Source: Andrena cerasifolii
Lineage: Eukaryota; Arthropoda; Insecta; Hymenoptera; Andrenidae
Length of the DNA: 64,000 nucleotides
Reading direction: 5' to 3'
Assembly (NCBI RefSeq): GCF_050908995.1
Contig: NC_135119.1
Coordinates: 9,672,001 to 9,736,000, forward strand
Position numbers and translations under genes: made by a program. Shown here one piece after another: positions 1 to 11,460 of the stretch. Numbering within the stretch: position 1 is the stretch's first letter; the number at the start of each line of letters is the position of its first letter. The notes beneath the pieces are model-generated. The model made no database searches and was not told the origin of the DNA. It was given only the letters and a program-made list of their open reading frames with translations.

Positions 1-871
1 ACGCAGATCGGCGAACGGAGTTCACAAAGCGCGCACGCTCGAGGGTTAAACGCCATCGAATTGAAGAAATGCGGGAAGCATGCCTCGTCTATTGTAGAAA
101 ATTTCCTTTGCCGTCCGCTCTCCCAAAGAAGTCCGTGGAGAACCGACCGCATAATGTCGGCTTCTGAATTGTCTACGGTACTAATATTTCCCCTTCCGTC
201 CAGTACTCCTCCAATATTTGCCCCTGGACCGCTATCAAACCTTTCTAACCTACTCCGCGTGTACACAGGCAGAACACGAGCACTCGAGGAGCCAACACGG
301 GATTCGATTATTTTCGAGTGGTCTCCAGGCGATTTCGGATTTCTGCGGGAGCTCTTAAGAGTCGAAGGACCAAGGCTGCTCGTCCACGAGGGACGAGAGC
401 GGGTCAAGAAGAAAGCAAATCCCGTCAAAAAAGGAAGCTCGTGGTCTCACAAGTACTTCTCGTCGATGAATCCCCGCCTCAGAGACGATTACTTATTTCT
501 CCTCCCTCGCCCCCGTGCCGCCCCTCTCGGCCTCATCTTCTACCCCACTTTCCACCAGCGTTCTTGCCGTTCTCCCCGCCTCCGTTAAATACACCGACTC
601 CTGACGAGATTCAATTTTATTCAACGGATTGCTTTTCGTTGTAACGTCTCCCGCGCTGGTAACTGGATCTGGATCAGCGTCTATCAACTTCCATTGTTCT
701 CCCTTTCCTTCTCCCCTTCGCTCCCTTTCCGTTCCATTCTCCTTGTTGTCTCCCTTTCTCGAGCTTTGTTTTCTTATTCCGTCGCTGAGCCTTTCCTTGT
801 GCAACTCTCCTGTTAGCGGATGGTGTGAACACGTATAGTCTCCGCGCAGAGCAAAGTCTAACTCCATCCAC
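1..871. other. No recognised gene; pyrimidine-rich intronic sequence
   Basis: The plus strand carries runs of TCTCCC and CCTTCC between about 470 and 790. Open frames here are products of biased composition and overlap on both strands. No domain is recognisable. Confidence 0.5.
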
Positions 872-991
872 CTGTCTGGCGGAATGTTGCCTCCACTTCG
901 ACGTCCCGATACTCGGTGTTCTCGTCGATTTCCGGATGGGGGAGGGCGAGGCTAGGAGACACTTCCTCGGAGGTCGTCGCCAGAATCACGT
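872..991 (-). CDS. Possible third exon (acidic ectodomain linker) of the Derailed/RYK-type gene
   Basis: A minus-strand open stretch encodes VILATTSEEVSPSLAL, then PHPEIDENTEYRDVEVEATF, then RQT. It is flanked by TTCAG before 991 and CAG|GTGGAT after 872. The acceptor phase (1) matches the phase left by the exon at 3692-3959, and the exon would also end in phase 1. A TACTGAC branch-point-like motif lies about 26 nt upstream of the AG. The peptide is acidic, like the poorly conserved linker between the WIF domain and the membrane segment in fly Drl. Against it, the pyrimidine tract is weak, the donor is not ideal, and the linker is too variable to check by eye. Without transcript data this is only a candidate. 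Confidence 0.3.
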
Positions 992-1087
992 CTGAACGTC
1001 ATATCGTAACTTCTGTCAGTAGGAAACGTTGCTCTCGGAAGATCGGAGACGCTCGCGAGATTTCGTGACTTTCGTCACCCATGAATA

Positions 1088-1320
1088 GGGGAGAGCGGGG
1101 ACAACACTTTTTACATTTGACCTAGCTATCAATTAGCTCTTACAGATGTAAAAACGAATATTATGCCTTAAGATGGTGTCTTTCTTGGTCTATCATTTGA
1201 CCAGAAAAATCAGCCTTCCGTGGTAAGTAGCCGAAGAGTTGTGGCAATTTTCCGCAGTGACTGTCATTGTTACTTTTGTCCTGCAGGGGTAGGACGAAAG
1301 TAACATACCACGGGGACGAA
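1088..1320 (+). repeat. End of a TAGGGGAGAGCGGGG-type repeat
   Basis: The sequence starting TAGGGGAGAGCGGGGACAA resembles element ends at 35592 (TAGGAGAGACCGGGGC), at 59774 and, inverted, near 6400-6425. Only one end is clear here. Two short blocks inside, around 1290 and 1308, repeat the phrase GACGAAAGT. Confidence 0.4.
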
Positions 1321-1419
1321 AGTGATACTAATTATTTTCAGGAGAATTAAGTGAAAACACTTGTTCCAAAGCAAAATAGGATTTTTTATTATTAGAAACG
1401 ATAGAAACAAACATTTAAA

Positions 1420-1664
1420 TAAATCGGATAATAACTTTTGGAGATAGAGCGTCCACCGATTGGGATTAATTTTTTGACGCCTTGACTTTAACGGCTACCC
1501 AGGGCCGTCTGCAATGATTAATTATAAAACAAAAAATATATTTCTATAATTTAAGACATCCTTAATACAATGCAAAAAGTCCCATTGAATTACATATAGT
1601 AGTTTTCCTTTAATTAATTCCTAAATATCATCTATTTGTTGGGGCTCTAGACCGGAACCTCCCT
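1420..1664 (-). mobile_element. Truncated TTAA-bounded non-autonomous element
   Basis: Read on the minus strand from the TTAA at 1665-1668, it begins GGAGGTTCCGGTCTAGAGC. It then follows the same sequence as the element at 16512 for about 245 bp, including the AATTAATTAAAGGAAAACTA segment and the block around TTATTATCCGATT. The homology stops near 1420, so the rest of the element is lost. Confidence 0.65.
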
Positions 1665-1668
1665 TTAA

Positions 1669-2560
1669 GGAAGAAGTTACTTTTAATTGCAATTTCTGAT
1701 CGTAGTTTCTAAAGCACCGCACGAATTATCATTTTGTCGTAGGTTTTAGCAAACGAGTAAGAGGTTCAAATGATTTCACTTCCCATTCTGTAAGTTGTCG
1801 GCCGTGATCGAGTGGTTATTGTTCGGTGCTGCCTAGGAAACTTTATATCTCCGCGATTCTTCCTCATTCTGTTAGCGGGCTACAATGGAGGTGCATTGTT
1901 GAGAGAAGCTCTGAAGTTCCTCGCGTCAAATGAAGTGGTCACAAGGTCTTCGCGGGCATTGTAAAGTTTCAATGATCTTAACGTTTCACACGGCTATGAG
2001 CGCGTCGTGAGTGCATTAAAAGTTAGCAGAATTTAGTGAACTACTTACAAGGGATTTGCGACTGCTTTTCATTGGCATTCTTCGGAAATTATGCAGTTTC
2101 ATGTGATACAAAACTTTGTCGAATTAAGAGGCACGAAACTGTTATTTTCTGCTGGTTTTATGGAACGAGCGCTTTACTTTTCTTTAACACAATGCCTATG
2201 AACTTGTCGTCAACAATTCCGGGTTAGGTAACTGTATTACTTTGTTGCTATTTATTTACGTTTTCGTTGTTTATTTACCTTTTCGTTGTTCTTTCAAGCA
2301 TTTAATGCAAACTAATATTTTTACTCTGGTGCAGTGGTGTAGGTTTGAAAATAAATAATCTATTTCCTAATCTAGATTATTTAAAAGGCATATCTTAAGC
2401 TGGTTTAAGATAATTAAATTCCATTGAAATGTTAATTTATTGTCAACATAATAGTATTGACAAAAAACAATGAAGTTTCCAATACACCTAAATATAAACA
2501 ATATGAACATTTTTTTCCGACAACATTGAACTCTCATAATTGCTACATTGCAGTATGAAC
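1669..2560. other. No recognised feature
   Basis: This is AT-rich intronic sequence. I see no coding potential and no clear repeat end. Confidence 0.4.
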
Positions 2561-3002
2561 AAAATAAGTAAATAGGTGTCCGAGCGTTTCAGTCAATGGG
2601 CCTTAATAATAGAGATATTTATATGGAAATTATTAAAAATTTCAAAGTGGGGGGATTCCCCTCTGAAGAAGTCGGGGTGCCTTTTGAAGACTTCCCCAAG
2701 TTAAAAAAAAATTATTAAAGAAATAATTTATAAAAAATAATTTACAAAGTTTTTTTTAACGTGGAGACATCTTCAAAAGGCACCCCGACTCCTCCAGAGG
2801 GGATTCCCCTGGGATGCCAGGGTAGTGTGAGATTTTTACCCACTAAAACCCAACGGTCACTATGAAATTTTTAATAATTTACATGTAAATATCTCTATTA
2901 TTGGCAGAAACGCTCGGACACCTATTTACTTATTTTCGTCATGGATCCATCGTGCCAAGGCTCATCAAATTCGATGTCCATCGCGTGGTGTCCTCCCCTT
3001 GT
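2561..3002. mobile_element. Palindromic MITE, left-truncated copy
   Basis: The ends are inverted copies around AATAAGTAAATAGGTGTCCG at 2563 and its complement near 2915-2935. Further inverted blocks inside include a segment with AGGCACCCCGACT and its complement. The right arm continues to TGGTGTCCTCCCCTTG. The same element occurs at 30330-31976, where an extra outer arm is present on the left. That arm is missing here, so this copy lost its left end. Confidence 0.8.
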
Positions 3003-3691
3003 AAGTGTATTTCAATCAATCGAAAATGGAAAGTTAGCACTACAAACGCCAAAACGCAGTTAAATAGTTAGCTAGTGGGTATAATCTAATTTTAATCGCT
3101 CGATTTTCACGAGGAGGCGGAATATGGCTGCGAGGTAACACGTCGGAGAAATTCTTGCTTCAGAAATTATGGATCGACGTTGTTGCTGATTATACGTTCT
3201 ACATAAAGGGCTATAAATCGCGCGTAGAAACCGGTGCGCGAAAGGGACCCGGGAACGAATCCACAGCTCTCGCTATTTTAATAACGAATACGTCGACACC
3301 GTGTTGCCTTTAACGAAGGCATTCAGGCGATGCTGGTGAACGTACTAATTACATTCACGATTACGTAAATCAAATAATTATCGACGGTCCGCCACAACGT
3401 TTTAAAGAAATTTGCAAAGTAAATTATGAAAAAGTTTGGCAAAAATTATTTGCGTTTTGTAATTGCAAAGAATTAGCACAAGTAATTACAAATAATTACA
3501 AAGAATTAACACAAGTAATTGCAAATAATTTACACAAAAAAAAAATGAATACTAGTTGTTACAAAAAATGTATGAAACATTAATACAAATGAGTGGGAAG
3601 AATTATTTACGAAAAATTTATATCTACAAATAATTACGAAACATTTTCAGAAAATCAATGCAGGTAATCATGAACAATTTACTCCACTTAC

Positions 3692-3959
3692 CCTTGATGC
3701 AAATCTTGTTCCTCTTGAAGACTAAAATGGTGTCGTTGTACCTAGTGCCAGGTGGGGCAGTGACGTTCAACCTCAGAGCGAGAGGAATTTCTGCACTCTC
3801 GAGACCGGAGCAGGGTAATCTGATCCTGAAGACCTGTAAGGTGACTGGCACTTCTCCTCTGGCTGACACGTTCACTCTTGGAGGAAGCAGTGCCATTATT
3901 CCGGAAGCACCGCCCGGAACACCCACCACGTCATAATCCAGTTCCATTGCGTACGCCAA
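3692..3959 (-). CDS. drl/RYK family: WIF-domain exon (second half) of the same Derailed/RYK-type receptor
   Basis: This exon continues the WIF domain from the exon at 50050-50177. It begins LAYAMELDYD in phase 0 and contains PPRVNVSARGEVPVTLQVF, LPCSGLESAEIPLALRLNVT and FKRNKICIK. These match the RYK pattern of N-V/I-S, GEVP, a Cys in L-x-C-[ST]-G, and a Cys in the final K-x-x-x-C-x-x motif. The two cysteines are the expected WIF disulfide pair. NVS, NVT and NDT are potential N-glycosylation sites. On the minus strand the acceptor is a T-rich tract ending GTATAG before 3959, and the donor is AAGG|GTAAGT after 3692. The exon is 268 nt and ends in phase 1. Compared with the family as I remember it, there is a short Gly-rich insert (GVPGGASG) before the PPRVN motif. 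No frameshift or stop is seen, so this reads as an intact exon. Confidence 0.92.
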
Positions 3960-4899
3960 CTATACGCCAACACAAAAGTAAAAAAAAAAGACAAATCTTT
4001 ATAAATGCCTGGAAATGCTTCGAATTGCATTTACAGTAATTGCATTTCCCCTGCTCGTTGCACCGCACATAGAAATGGCGAGAAAAGTTCGATTAAATTG
4101 AGCGATCGAGCTTCATTGTTTGCTAGGAACGAGGGGACTTGTAATTGTAATAATTAAATGTACAAACACAGGGGCAGGAAAACAGGCTCCATGGTTCTCG
4201 GAGGTAAAATGTCAAATATCAAGTAGGTACTTTAAGATTTTCTTATTCTCCTCAAGTAGTCGCGTGACACGGCTGATAACGGACATGCAATAAAAATACA
4301 TTCGAAAATCATAACCCTCGGGGCATACCGACACGGAACCCTAAACGTTACCCCTTTGGAGCAGCATATGGTTATAGACATGCGACACTTTGTATTGAAT
4401 CTCCATATTCTCTTATACGAAGTCAGAATCCGATTATACAGATTATATTATTTGTACAGCTTTCGTCACTGGTCACGGTACTTTCCGTACACCAAATTAA
4501 TGGACTGTTATATATAGAAGAAGTTTGAAAAGCTTTTATTACGTAAGGATGATTCTTCTACCCGCTTGGTAGAGAAATACTTTTCATCAAGTTTTGCCAC
4601 AGTCATTGTAGAGTTGAATAGTTTTTATAGTTCGTAATAGCCAAGGATTTTTATGAAACTGAATTATGAGGTAGTTCGCGTGAAATTGGGGGAGGTTTAA
4701 GTCATCATTTCGATGGTTTCAAACTTTTTTATTTATAAAACTTATTTCGTGGGAATAAGTAAAAATTGCAAACCTTGACTACTTTGTATGTTATGTTTCA
4801 TTGTTTCCTGTGTTTTAAGCAGGGTGGCGTTTCAAGCTTATTTTTGCTTATATTGCCCAGCGAACTATAGTCCCATTTCTTCCCTCCTCTCTCCTTCGG

Positions 4900-5019
4900 G
4901 CCCCAGCAGCAGCAGCGCAACGGGAGAAAGGTGGTCACCCATCTTTCCCCAGTACACCGCCCCGTGATGCTTAACTTCGGTAATCTAACGAGAACCGGTG
5001 ATACAACAAAATGGTAACT
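4900..5019 (-). pseudogene. 5S rRNA-like sequence (divergent 5S gene, pseudogene or 5S-derived SINE)
   Basis: On the minus strand the core reads CACCGGTTCTCG, then CCGAAGTTAAGCATC, then GATGGGTGACC, in the order and near the spacing of eukaryotic 5S rRNA. These blocks include the box A and box C internal promoter motifs. The middle (GGGGCGGTGTACTGGGGAAA) and the 3' end (CTTTCTCCCGTTGCGCTGC) diverge from the usual GGGCGCGGTTAGTACTTGG and GGGAACACCGCG. I see no obvious T-run terminator at its end. It could be a retroposed pseudogene or the head of a 5S-derived SINE. Confidence 0.72.
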
Positions 5020-5461
5020 CACCTCCCCCCTCCCAATTTTATGTGCACTACATCGTACTTCAATTTCATAAAAATCCCTGACATCGAGCGAAAAAATGAT
5101 CGATTTCTCTTGGAATGGTGTATGCGTAAGTTACTAAACAGTTAGCTGTCATAAATAAAGTCTTATTAATTCTGGCTGAGCTACAGCCATCTCTATTGCA
5201 GTCACATTCATCAAACAGACGTTCTCGTGCGTAATAAAAATATCTCGGCACGAACTCGTTCATTAAAATAGCGAGGAACGTTAATTCGCATATTACTATA
5301 CATGCATGCAATATTTTACGTTGAATATCAGAGGTTCGTCCTACGTTTCATGTTCGTTCGATGAATCGCGTCGATGACAATAATTGTAACAATATTCGTA
5401 ACAAGTAGCTTTTTGATTATTTACAAGATTTAAAATGTATAAAAATTTAGCTAAGAATAAT

Positions 5462-5693
5462 TGAAGACCTTGCCAGAAAAGGGGTGCAACTCCACTTTTG
5501 ACAGTTTTTGCTTGCTTTGCTGCCAACTTAGCAACTCAATAACTACTACTTATTGCGTGCAGATGTATAATTTTCAATTAGTGTTCCCCTTTTAATGTTA
5601 TGACACAGCAGTCATTTTATAAACAGTTTCTTTCAGTTTACTCGAAACTGGTAAATATGGAGTTGCACCCCTCTTGCTGTAAGGTCTCTTCAG
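5462..5693. mobile_element. Small terminal-inverted-repeat MITE (about 230 bp)
   Basis: The left end TGAAGACCTTGCCAGAAAAG and the segment GGGGTGCAACTCCA recur inverted at the right end, which reads on the minus strand as GACCTTACAGCAAGAGGGGT followed by GCAACTCCA. The interior has no coding sequence. No clear target duplication is visible. Confidence 0.7.
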
Positions 5694-8275
5694 TTAGTCT
5701 TCCTCGTGGAAAATAGTTGTTATATCACTAGCATGTGCATAAAAACCCGATTATCCGCTGTACGTAAAAGCTTCCGCGTCTCTCTATCGACTGTACAACA
5801 TTTAGTGTATTATGCAATGTTTCACGCGAAGTCACCTTTTCCACAGTTCAACTACGAATTCTGACCTCATGCTAGGATCACGTAACGTTTAGTCTCCTTC
5901 AACCATCGCTGATACAAGCAATTCCACTATCTGAAGGTGGTGGACTTCGCAAACAGCGGCCTTCCCCTTTCCCCGCTGTGTGTAACTTCCTAGCAGAAGG
6001 GGAACGGGTGGTGGCATCGAGTAGTGTGTTTAGGCACGCCACAAGTTTTACGAGGTGGCATAAATAATGTGGTTAGTGCTTCGTGATGCAATGTCAACGG
6101 AGGCGATTCCCACCCTCTGCGACCCCCCCAGGAGCCACCAGTAATCGTCGTAATCGCCGCGTCGGGGGCCCCCGGTGGCGTGACACCTACCTATCGCATT
6201 CGTTCGGCTGAAACTTGGCCGATTCTTTTTCTGTATACATCTTTCTGTATACATTCCCCCTTTAACTATTCGAATTTATACGTTGTAAACGATAGGGGCA
6301 AAGGGTTGCTTCACGGTGGCATGAAGTAATATTGTTTTTAACGTTGCCTTTATAGTCTCGTTCAGTTACGAATTCAGTTTATTCGATTTCAAACTTTTTT
6401 CGCGTCACTTTGCCCCGGTCTCCCCTACTCCCGGTCATTTTAGAAGGAACCCATTTCGCGCATGTAGAATGTGCTCTTCCACTGTCGCGAGGTCTCTGTA
6501 CCCCCGCTTTACCACCCAGGCTTCCCTCTCTCCTTGCACCGTTCCGATTCTCTTTGATATACCGGGTAACCAAATAAAACGTGTATTCAACACGACAAGG
6601 GATTTATCGCAAGAAAAAAAATTTAAAAAAAATTAAAAAATCGCTTTTTTCCCACAACCGTGGAAAATCGCTTATTTTCAACTACAAATTTGATGATATC
6701 AAAATTTACATCTCTAGAAAAAGACTATTAGACCATGATTGTATAAGTATTAAGAAACGTACAATTATCACTGAAAAGTTAAAAGATTAAAAAATACGAA
6801 AATAATAACTCAAAAAATGACGCTGGGGTACAGTGAACCCCGTGTGACCAACTTGTGATTATAAGAAGGTGTGAACACGAAGGGTTAAATTGACACTGTA
6901 AGATGCGTGAAAAAAGCAGGAGGGGTATATTTTACCAAAGTTACCCCCTCCCCTGGAAAAAATACATTCCCAGCAAGACTCACTGATCCTAACTCTAACA
7001 CAATTGAAATACAACGGTCTTTTAAAAATAATATTTGGTAATTGTTTACTTAAGCTATGATTATTCCTCATTAAGTATCAGCAACGATAAATGAAATTCG
7101 TAATTCGTATTTGGACGCCCAGCTTCTCGACGGGAGGTGAAAGTGCAGAAACTTAATAACCGTTAGCAAGTGATTTATGAGAATCTAATGATTGCATCGG
7201 GTATCTAGCATCTAAGTATTCTGTATATGTACGTGTCGTTTATCGTCGTTCATGGATGGCTTAACGTGGCACACGTCAAACGTACTCGCCCCGATGAGAC
7301 CTGATAAATCGCATTACAAGCGTCTATGTAACATGTTTTTCGTATAGTCTAAAACAACCACGTTACCGCGAGAATAAAGTTCACGACAATAATTTATTCC
7401 CCTCTATATTAAAGTGAATGTACCTAATTTATTTAATACAAAATGAAGATTGCAACGGATTAAAAGAATACGAGCATTGAAATTACTGCGGGAAAATTTA
7501 TTCCGCTGTTATTATACTACGAAACAGTTTGTCCACAGTTTTCAATTCTAAAATTTCCTGCTTTTCAATCATAGTTTAATCCGAATTGAGGGGATGTCAT
7601 GTTCAAGCATGACTACCTTGTTGATCGTGATATTTCGATCGTTCCTCAACGCCCTTCCGTTTATAATTGTTGCGAGGGTAGCGATGACACGGCATCAACC
7701 CATTCACTTTACATCTCTGCCAAGGGGTGGCAACTTGTTCCTGTCACCCCATCTGAGTGATACCGGCAATTGACTGTAGCTCTTGAAAAGGGGATTCCTT
7801 TCTAAAAGCGACACATTCGATTCTACAGGATCTTGATTTTGTGCCCTGTTAAGATCAGACTCTTAATAAGTCGTTATAGTGGCGATTAATATCATACATA
7901 AATGCAAGAGAGTTTACTATTTTATAATGGGATATCACTAATTCAGTTTTATCGGCACAATAGCTTTACTACTCGGCTTCGCCCTAAATTTAGATTCAGT
8001 TTTTATTTAAAAAAAAAATTAATTTGTTTATTTATCTTTTTTTTAAATAGTCACATTCACTTGGATTAGCTAGGCATAATGAGCTGGGGCACATTTCGTG
8101 CCCCCAGAGTTTACCGTTCAAAAGTTTTCAGGCGACAGACAACACACATAAACACCCTCTGCTTTATATATTAAGATTTAAAGTGGGCGACATTACTGTG
8201 CTACTGTACAGAGGGCAAGGGTGTTATTCGCTTGCATTGGCTCGCCTGTATCCCGTTCGCTTATACATGTATATA
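5694..8275. other. No recognised gene; scattered repeat ends
   Basis: A short inverted TAGGGGAGACCGGGGC end lies near 6405-6427. The sequence at about 6580-6888 resembles the element at 45498-45860 (shared AATCGCTTTTT-CCCACAAC block) and ends GAACACGAAGGGTTAA at 6888. Nothing else is recognised. Confidence 0.4.
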
Positions 8276-8454
8276 GCATTCCACCTAAGAGTAGACCTAC
8301 GCAATGCGCCCCTACCGATTTCCGACCGGTCTGCGCAGCTCCCAGGGATTTAACACACGCGACTACTTAGTCGTAGCGCTTTCCCTGCCGGTTTTCTACT
8401 AATCAACAGTATATGTATCCCTGCGCGGAACGAGTCTACTCTTAAGTGGAATGC
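8276..8454. mobile_element. MITE of 179 bp with GCATTCCAC terminal repeats
   Basis: The left end GCATTCCACCTAAGAGTAGA and the right end (minus strand) GCATTCCACTTAAGAGTAGA differ at one of 20 positions. The GC-rich interior contrasts with its AT-rich surroundings. There is no coding sequence, and the target duplication is unclear. Confidence 0.78.
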
Positions 8455-9491
8455 AGATAGAGTTTCTCGCGGCAACATCTCATCGGAGCACAGTATAATA
8501 CGGTAGATTTTTTATATTATGTCTTTATATATGTTTTCTTATTTAATGGATATTATTAAATGCATGCAGTAATCTTATATATCATATATTATATATTTTA
8601 ATAGAATGTAAATTACGTTTATACTTTCTTTTTAAGTTCAAAATATATAACCTTTTTCCAAAAAATACTGTGAAGTCTCTTTTTTAAAACAAATAAGAAC
8701 TTGTGAGAAAGCACTGTCTTACTCATTAGGCTTTGTAGCGTTAAATCTTTGTGTACGGTCTCCAGCTCCTACTTGGCTATCTACAGAACATAAACTTAAT
8801 TCTGATAAATGCAACTGCGTCGCTTGTACGAGTGCAGCCTTATGTAATTGAGGAAAAGCATCTTTACATAATCCGCAGAAGCTTCCCTTGTCCTCGTAAT
8901 ATGTATTAATTAGTAAGTAACTGGGGTTTACAGCTTACGCGATTAGTTACGGGTGCTAATTACGAAAAGTATAACGCTTCTTGGCGCACTAGGGAGGGGA
9001 AATAATTTTTAGTTTGGAGGCTCTATTCGTTTCTTATGGTCGTGACTTAACGCAATAAAAAGAAACGTTACCAAGAAATCTTCCTATATTTCATTTAAAA
9101 CCTACTTTAGAAACCTTTCGAAGTCAATTCAGAGTTAAAAAAAATGAGTATTGATGAGTGGGAAACTTTAATCATATTCCCTGCACAGAACTAAAAAAAC
9201 ATGTACCCGACTGACGTTCTTCCTGAGTGTACGCGGTGTCCAGTTGTGCCCAGTTGTCCAAAAATCAGTACTTACGATTTCAATGGCAATAAAGTACAAG
9301 TATTTAATTTGTAAGTCTCGTGAGTAAAACTGGAGGCCTTCGCAATCCATCAGATGGTGACTTTAAAACATAATAATAATAAGAATAATAATACCTTCGC
9401 GATGAAACATTTTAGTAAATGTCTGAATATAAAGTGAATGAAACGGTATTACACTTCATATAACATTACAGATTAAATATAACTGAAGTAG
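8455..9491. other. No recognised gene; TAA-rich microsatellite at 9371-9393
   Basis: AT-rich filler. An imperfect (TAA)n run with one interrupting G lies at 9371-9393. Confidence 0.5.
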
Positions 9492-9807
9492 TATAGTAAA
9501 GAGAGTTCTAACCCAAATTTGAGTTTTGCGTTCAATGCACGTTCAGAGTGGTACCATATACGTTCAACACACGTTCAGAGTGGTCTGATAGACGTTCAAT
9601 ACACGTTCAAAGTGGTACGATACACGTTAAATACACGTATGGCGTCAGTCAAAAGTAGTATGGTGTATCGAACGTCTATCGTACCACTCTGAACGTGTAT
9701 TGAACGTCTATCGTACCACTCTGACCGTGTATTGAACGTCTATCGTACCACTCTGAACGTGTATTGAATGCAAAACTAAATTTTGGGTTAGAACTCTCTT
9801 TACTATA
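9492..9807. mobile_element. Foldback element with internal GTTCAGAGTGG repeats
   Basis: The terminal inverted repeat TATAGTAAAGAGAGTTCTAA is perfect over at least 20 bp (9492 and ending 9807). Each arm carries three to four copies of a unit of roughly 30-35 bp built from ACGTTCAATACACGTTCAGA and GTGGTACGAT, in opposite orientation on the two sides. The unique centre near 9640-9665 is short. The transcript would form a very long hairpin. Confidence 0.85.
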
Positions 9808-10734
9808 ATACTAAGTGATCTTAATGAAATTGATTCAGCGTCGTAGAAACGCGACGCGACGATGCGGGGGTGGGGGTGGTTAATCTCACAAGTGCGCCAG
9901 TAAATGAGTTGAAATCTTGGGCCAACGGCGAATGATAGTCGGCTGAATTGAAGGGCGAGCGGTTTTCCTTAATATCCACTTTGGGATCCGTATAATAACA
10001 TAAAAATGTTTGCCTCGGGAGCGTCTGCTTTCGTTCAGGACACGTTCCACCAGCATACAGGTTTCGAATCAGCTACTTCGGAACACTTGAACCGCTTTTC
10101 AGCCATGGCGAGGCTTCCCTCCTGCGTATGACATTGTGTGCGGAACAAACTTACATTAGACGAGAACCCGTACATCATCGGCATTGTTGCTGTCGATGAG
10201 GAGGAAACCGTGCAACGCGCAGAATCTACCCCGGGACGCACCAGATGAGAAGAAAACGCGCGCATTGTGCATTTCGGAGAGGCAGTGGCGGACATATGTA
10301 ATTTTTATGATGACTGTTTTCAACGTGAATTTACAGATATATTTTAAAACCACAAAGTAAATTGAAAGTAACTTGAACATTAAAAAAGATAAGAAAACTC
10401 TAACTCTCCAATAGACTTGAGATTTTACAGGCGTGCGTAGTTTGGATGACAATACAATATATTAAAGTAAAATTAACCCCGAGAGGGTGCACAAATTACC
10501 CAGTCATCAATAAATATAATCCATAACCACAAATCCAAACGACTTTTTTTTAGTGCTTTTTTTTTTAGTGATTTTAGCACTTTGGCGTTTAAGCAAACTG
10601 TTAAACTGTATACAGCAAGAAAAGATATTTGTAAAGAAGTCTGAACTGTGAAATGTAAATCCACAAAGAGTAAAAACTAGAAAATAAAAAAATATATAAA
10701 AAAAATTATGTTAACGATTTAATTAAAAATACAC
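9808..10734. other. No recognised gene
   Basis: AT-rich intronic sequence. A TTAACCCCGAGAGGGTGCAC motif near 10474 resembles one end of the 13496-13809 element family. No protein domain is seen. Confidence 0.4.
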
Positions 10735-11120
10735 TATAAACTAAAAAATAATTATTTTCTTTTATTACAATTTCGATGGTGTATTTGCACTTTAAATAAT
10801 CTCGTTTTAAATAAAATCGTGGAGCATAATATATTTCATAACAGGATACGAATCACTTTAATACAGAAGCAAACGTCGAAATGAACTTGTTGTGAGAAAG
10901 TTTTCATTCGCATTAATGAAACAAAATGTTCTAATTACAGGATACAGAACGTAATGTAACATAAAATTGATAAATTGTAGCTGATAATATTCCACGTACC
11001 AACCGCTACTTCAAGTCCTGGTTAAACATGGTGCCCCACGATTTTATTTAAAGTGAAAAAACACCATGGAAATTGTAGTAAAAGAAAATAATTATTTCTT
11101 AGTTTTTAGTGCAATTTTAA
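10735..11120. repeat. Inverted repeat next to the Tc1-like pseudogene
   Basis: About 95 bp at 10735-10830 (including AATAATTATTTTCTTTTATT and CACTTTAAATAA) recurs inverted at 11025-11120 with modest divergence. The right arm lies just past the 3' end of the Tc1-like coding remnant. The pair may be terminal repeats of that element or of a related non-autonomous copy. Confidence 0.6.
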
Positions 11121-11154
11121 TAAAATCGTTTAACATAAAAAAATATATATTTTC

Positions 11155-11460
11155 TTAGCCTTATTTCCTTATCTCCATCAATCCACAGTATCTTGATGGG
11201 ATTTAAGTCCGGACTGTGTGCCGGCCATTTGAATACATTAACTTCTCCTCCACCTAAAAATTGTTTGATAATTTTTTATGTGTGCTTTGGATCGTTATCG
11301 GCACGCTAAATACAATCCTCAGGTAATTTTTCTTCAGCAAACGGCAGAAGGATTTTAATAATATCTCCATAAACAAAACGTCTAACAATGAGAAGAGATA
11401 ATTGTATAGATTTAAAACGCCGTGATGAAACAGTAACTCTTTTAATTTCGTATTTTTTCC
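11155..11460 (-). pseudogene. Tc1-like transposase remnant (DD34E type), inactive
   Basis: One minus-strand frame reads FVYGDIIKILLPFAEEKLPE, then a stop, then ADNDPKHT, another stop, and finally VFKWPAHSPDLNPIKILW. DNDPKHT and WPAHSPDLNPI are hallmarks of Tc1-family DDE transposases. The Asp of ADN is followed by exactly 34 residues and then Lys in NPIKILW, where the catalytic Glu of NPIE is expected. The Glu is therefore lost and two stops interrupt the frame. A shifted frame upstream suggests further damage. No N-terminal HTH region was found. Confidence 0.85.

Noticed and set aside
493..867. Minus-strand frame of 124 codons near the candidate exon
   Set aside because: Rich in Glu, Lys and Arg because of a purine-rich tract. 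No transmembrane segment or RYK-like sequence.
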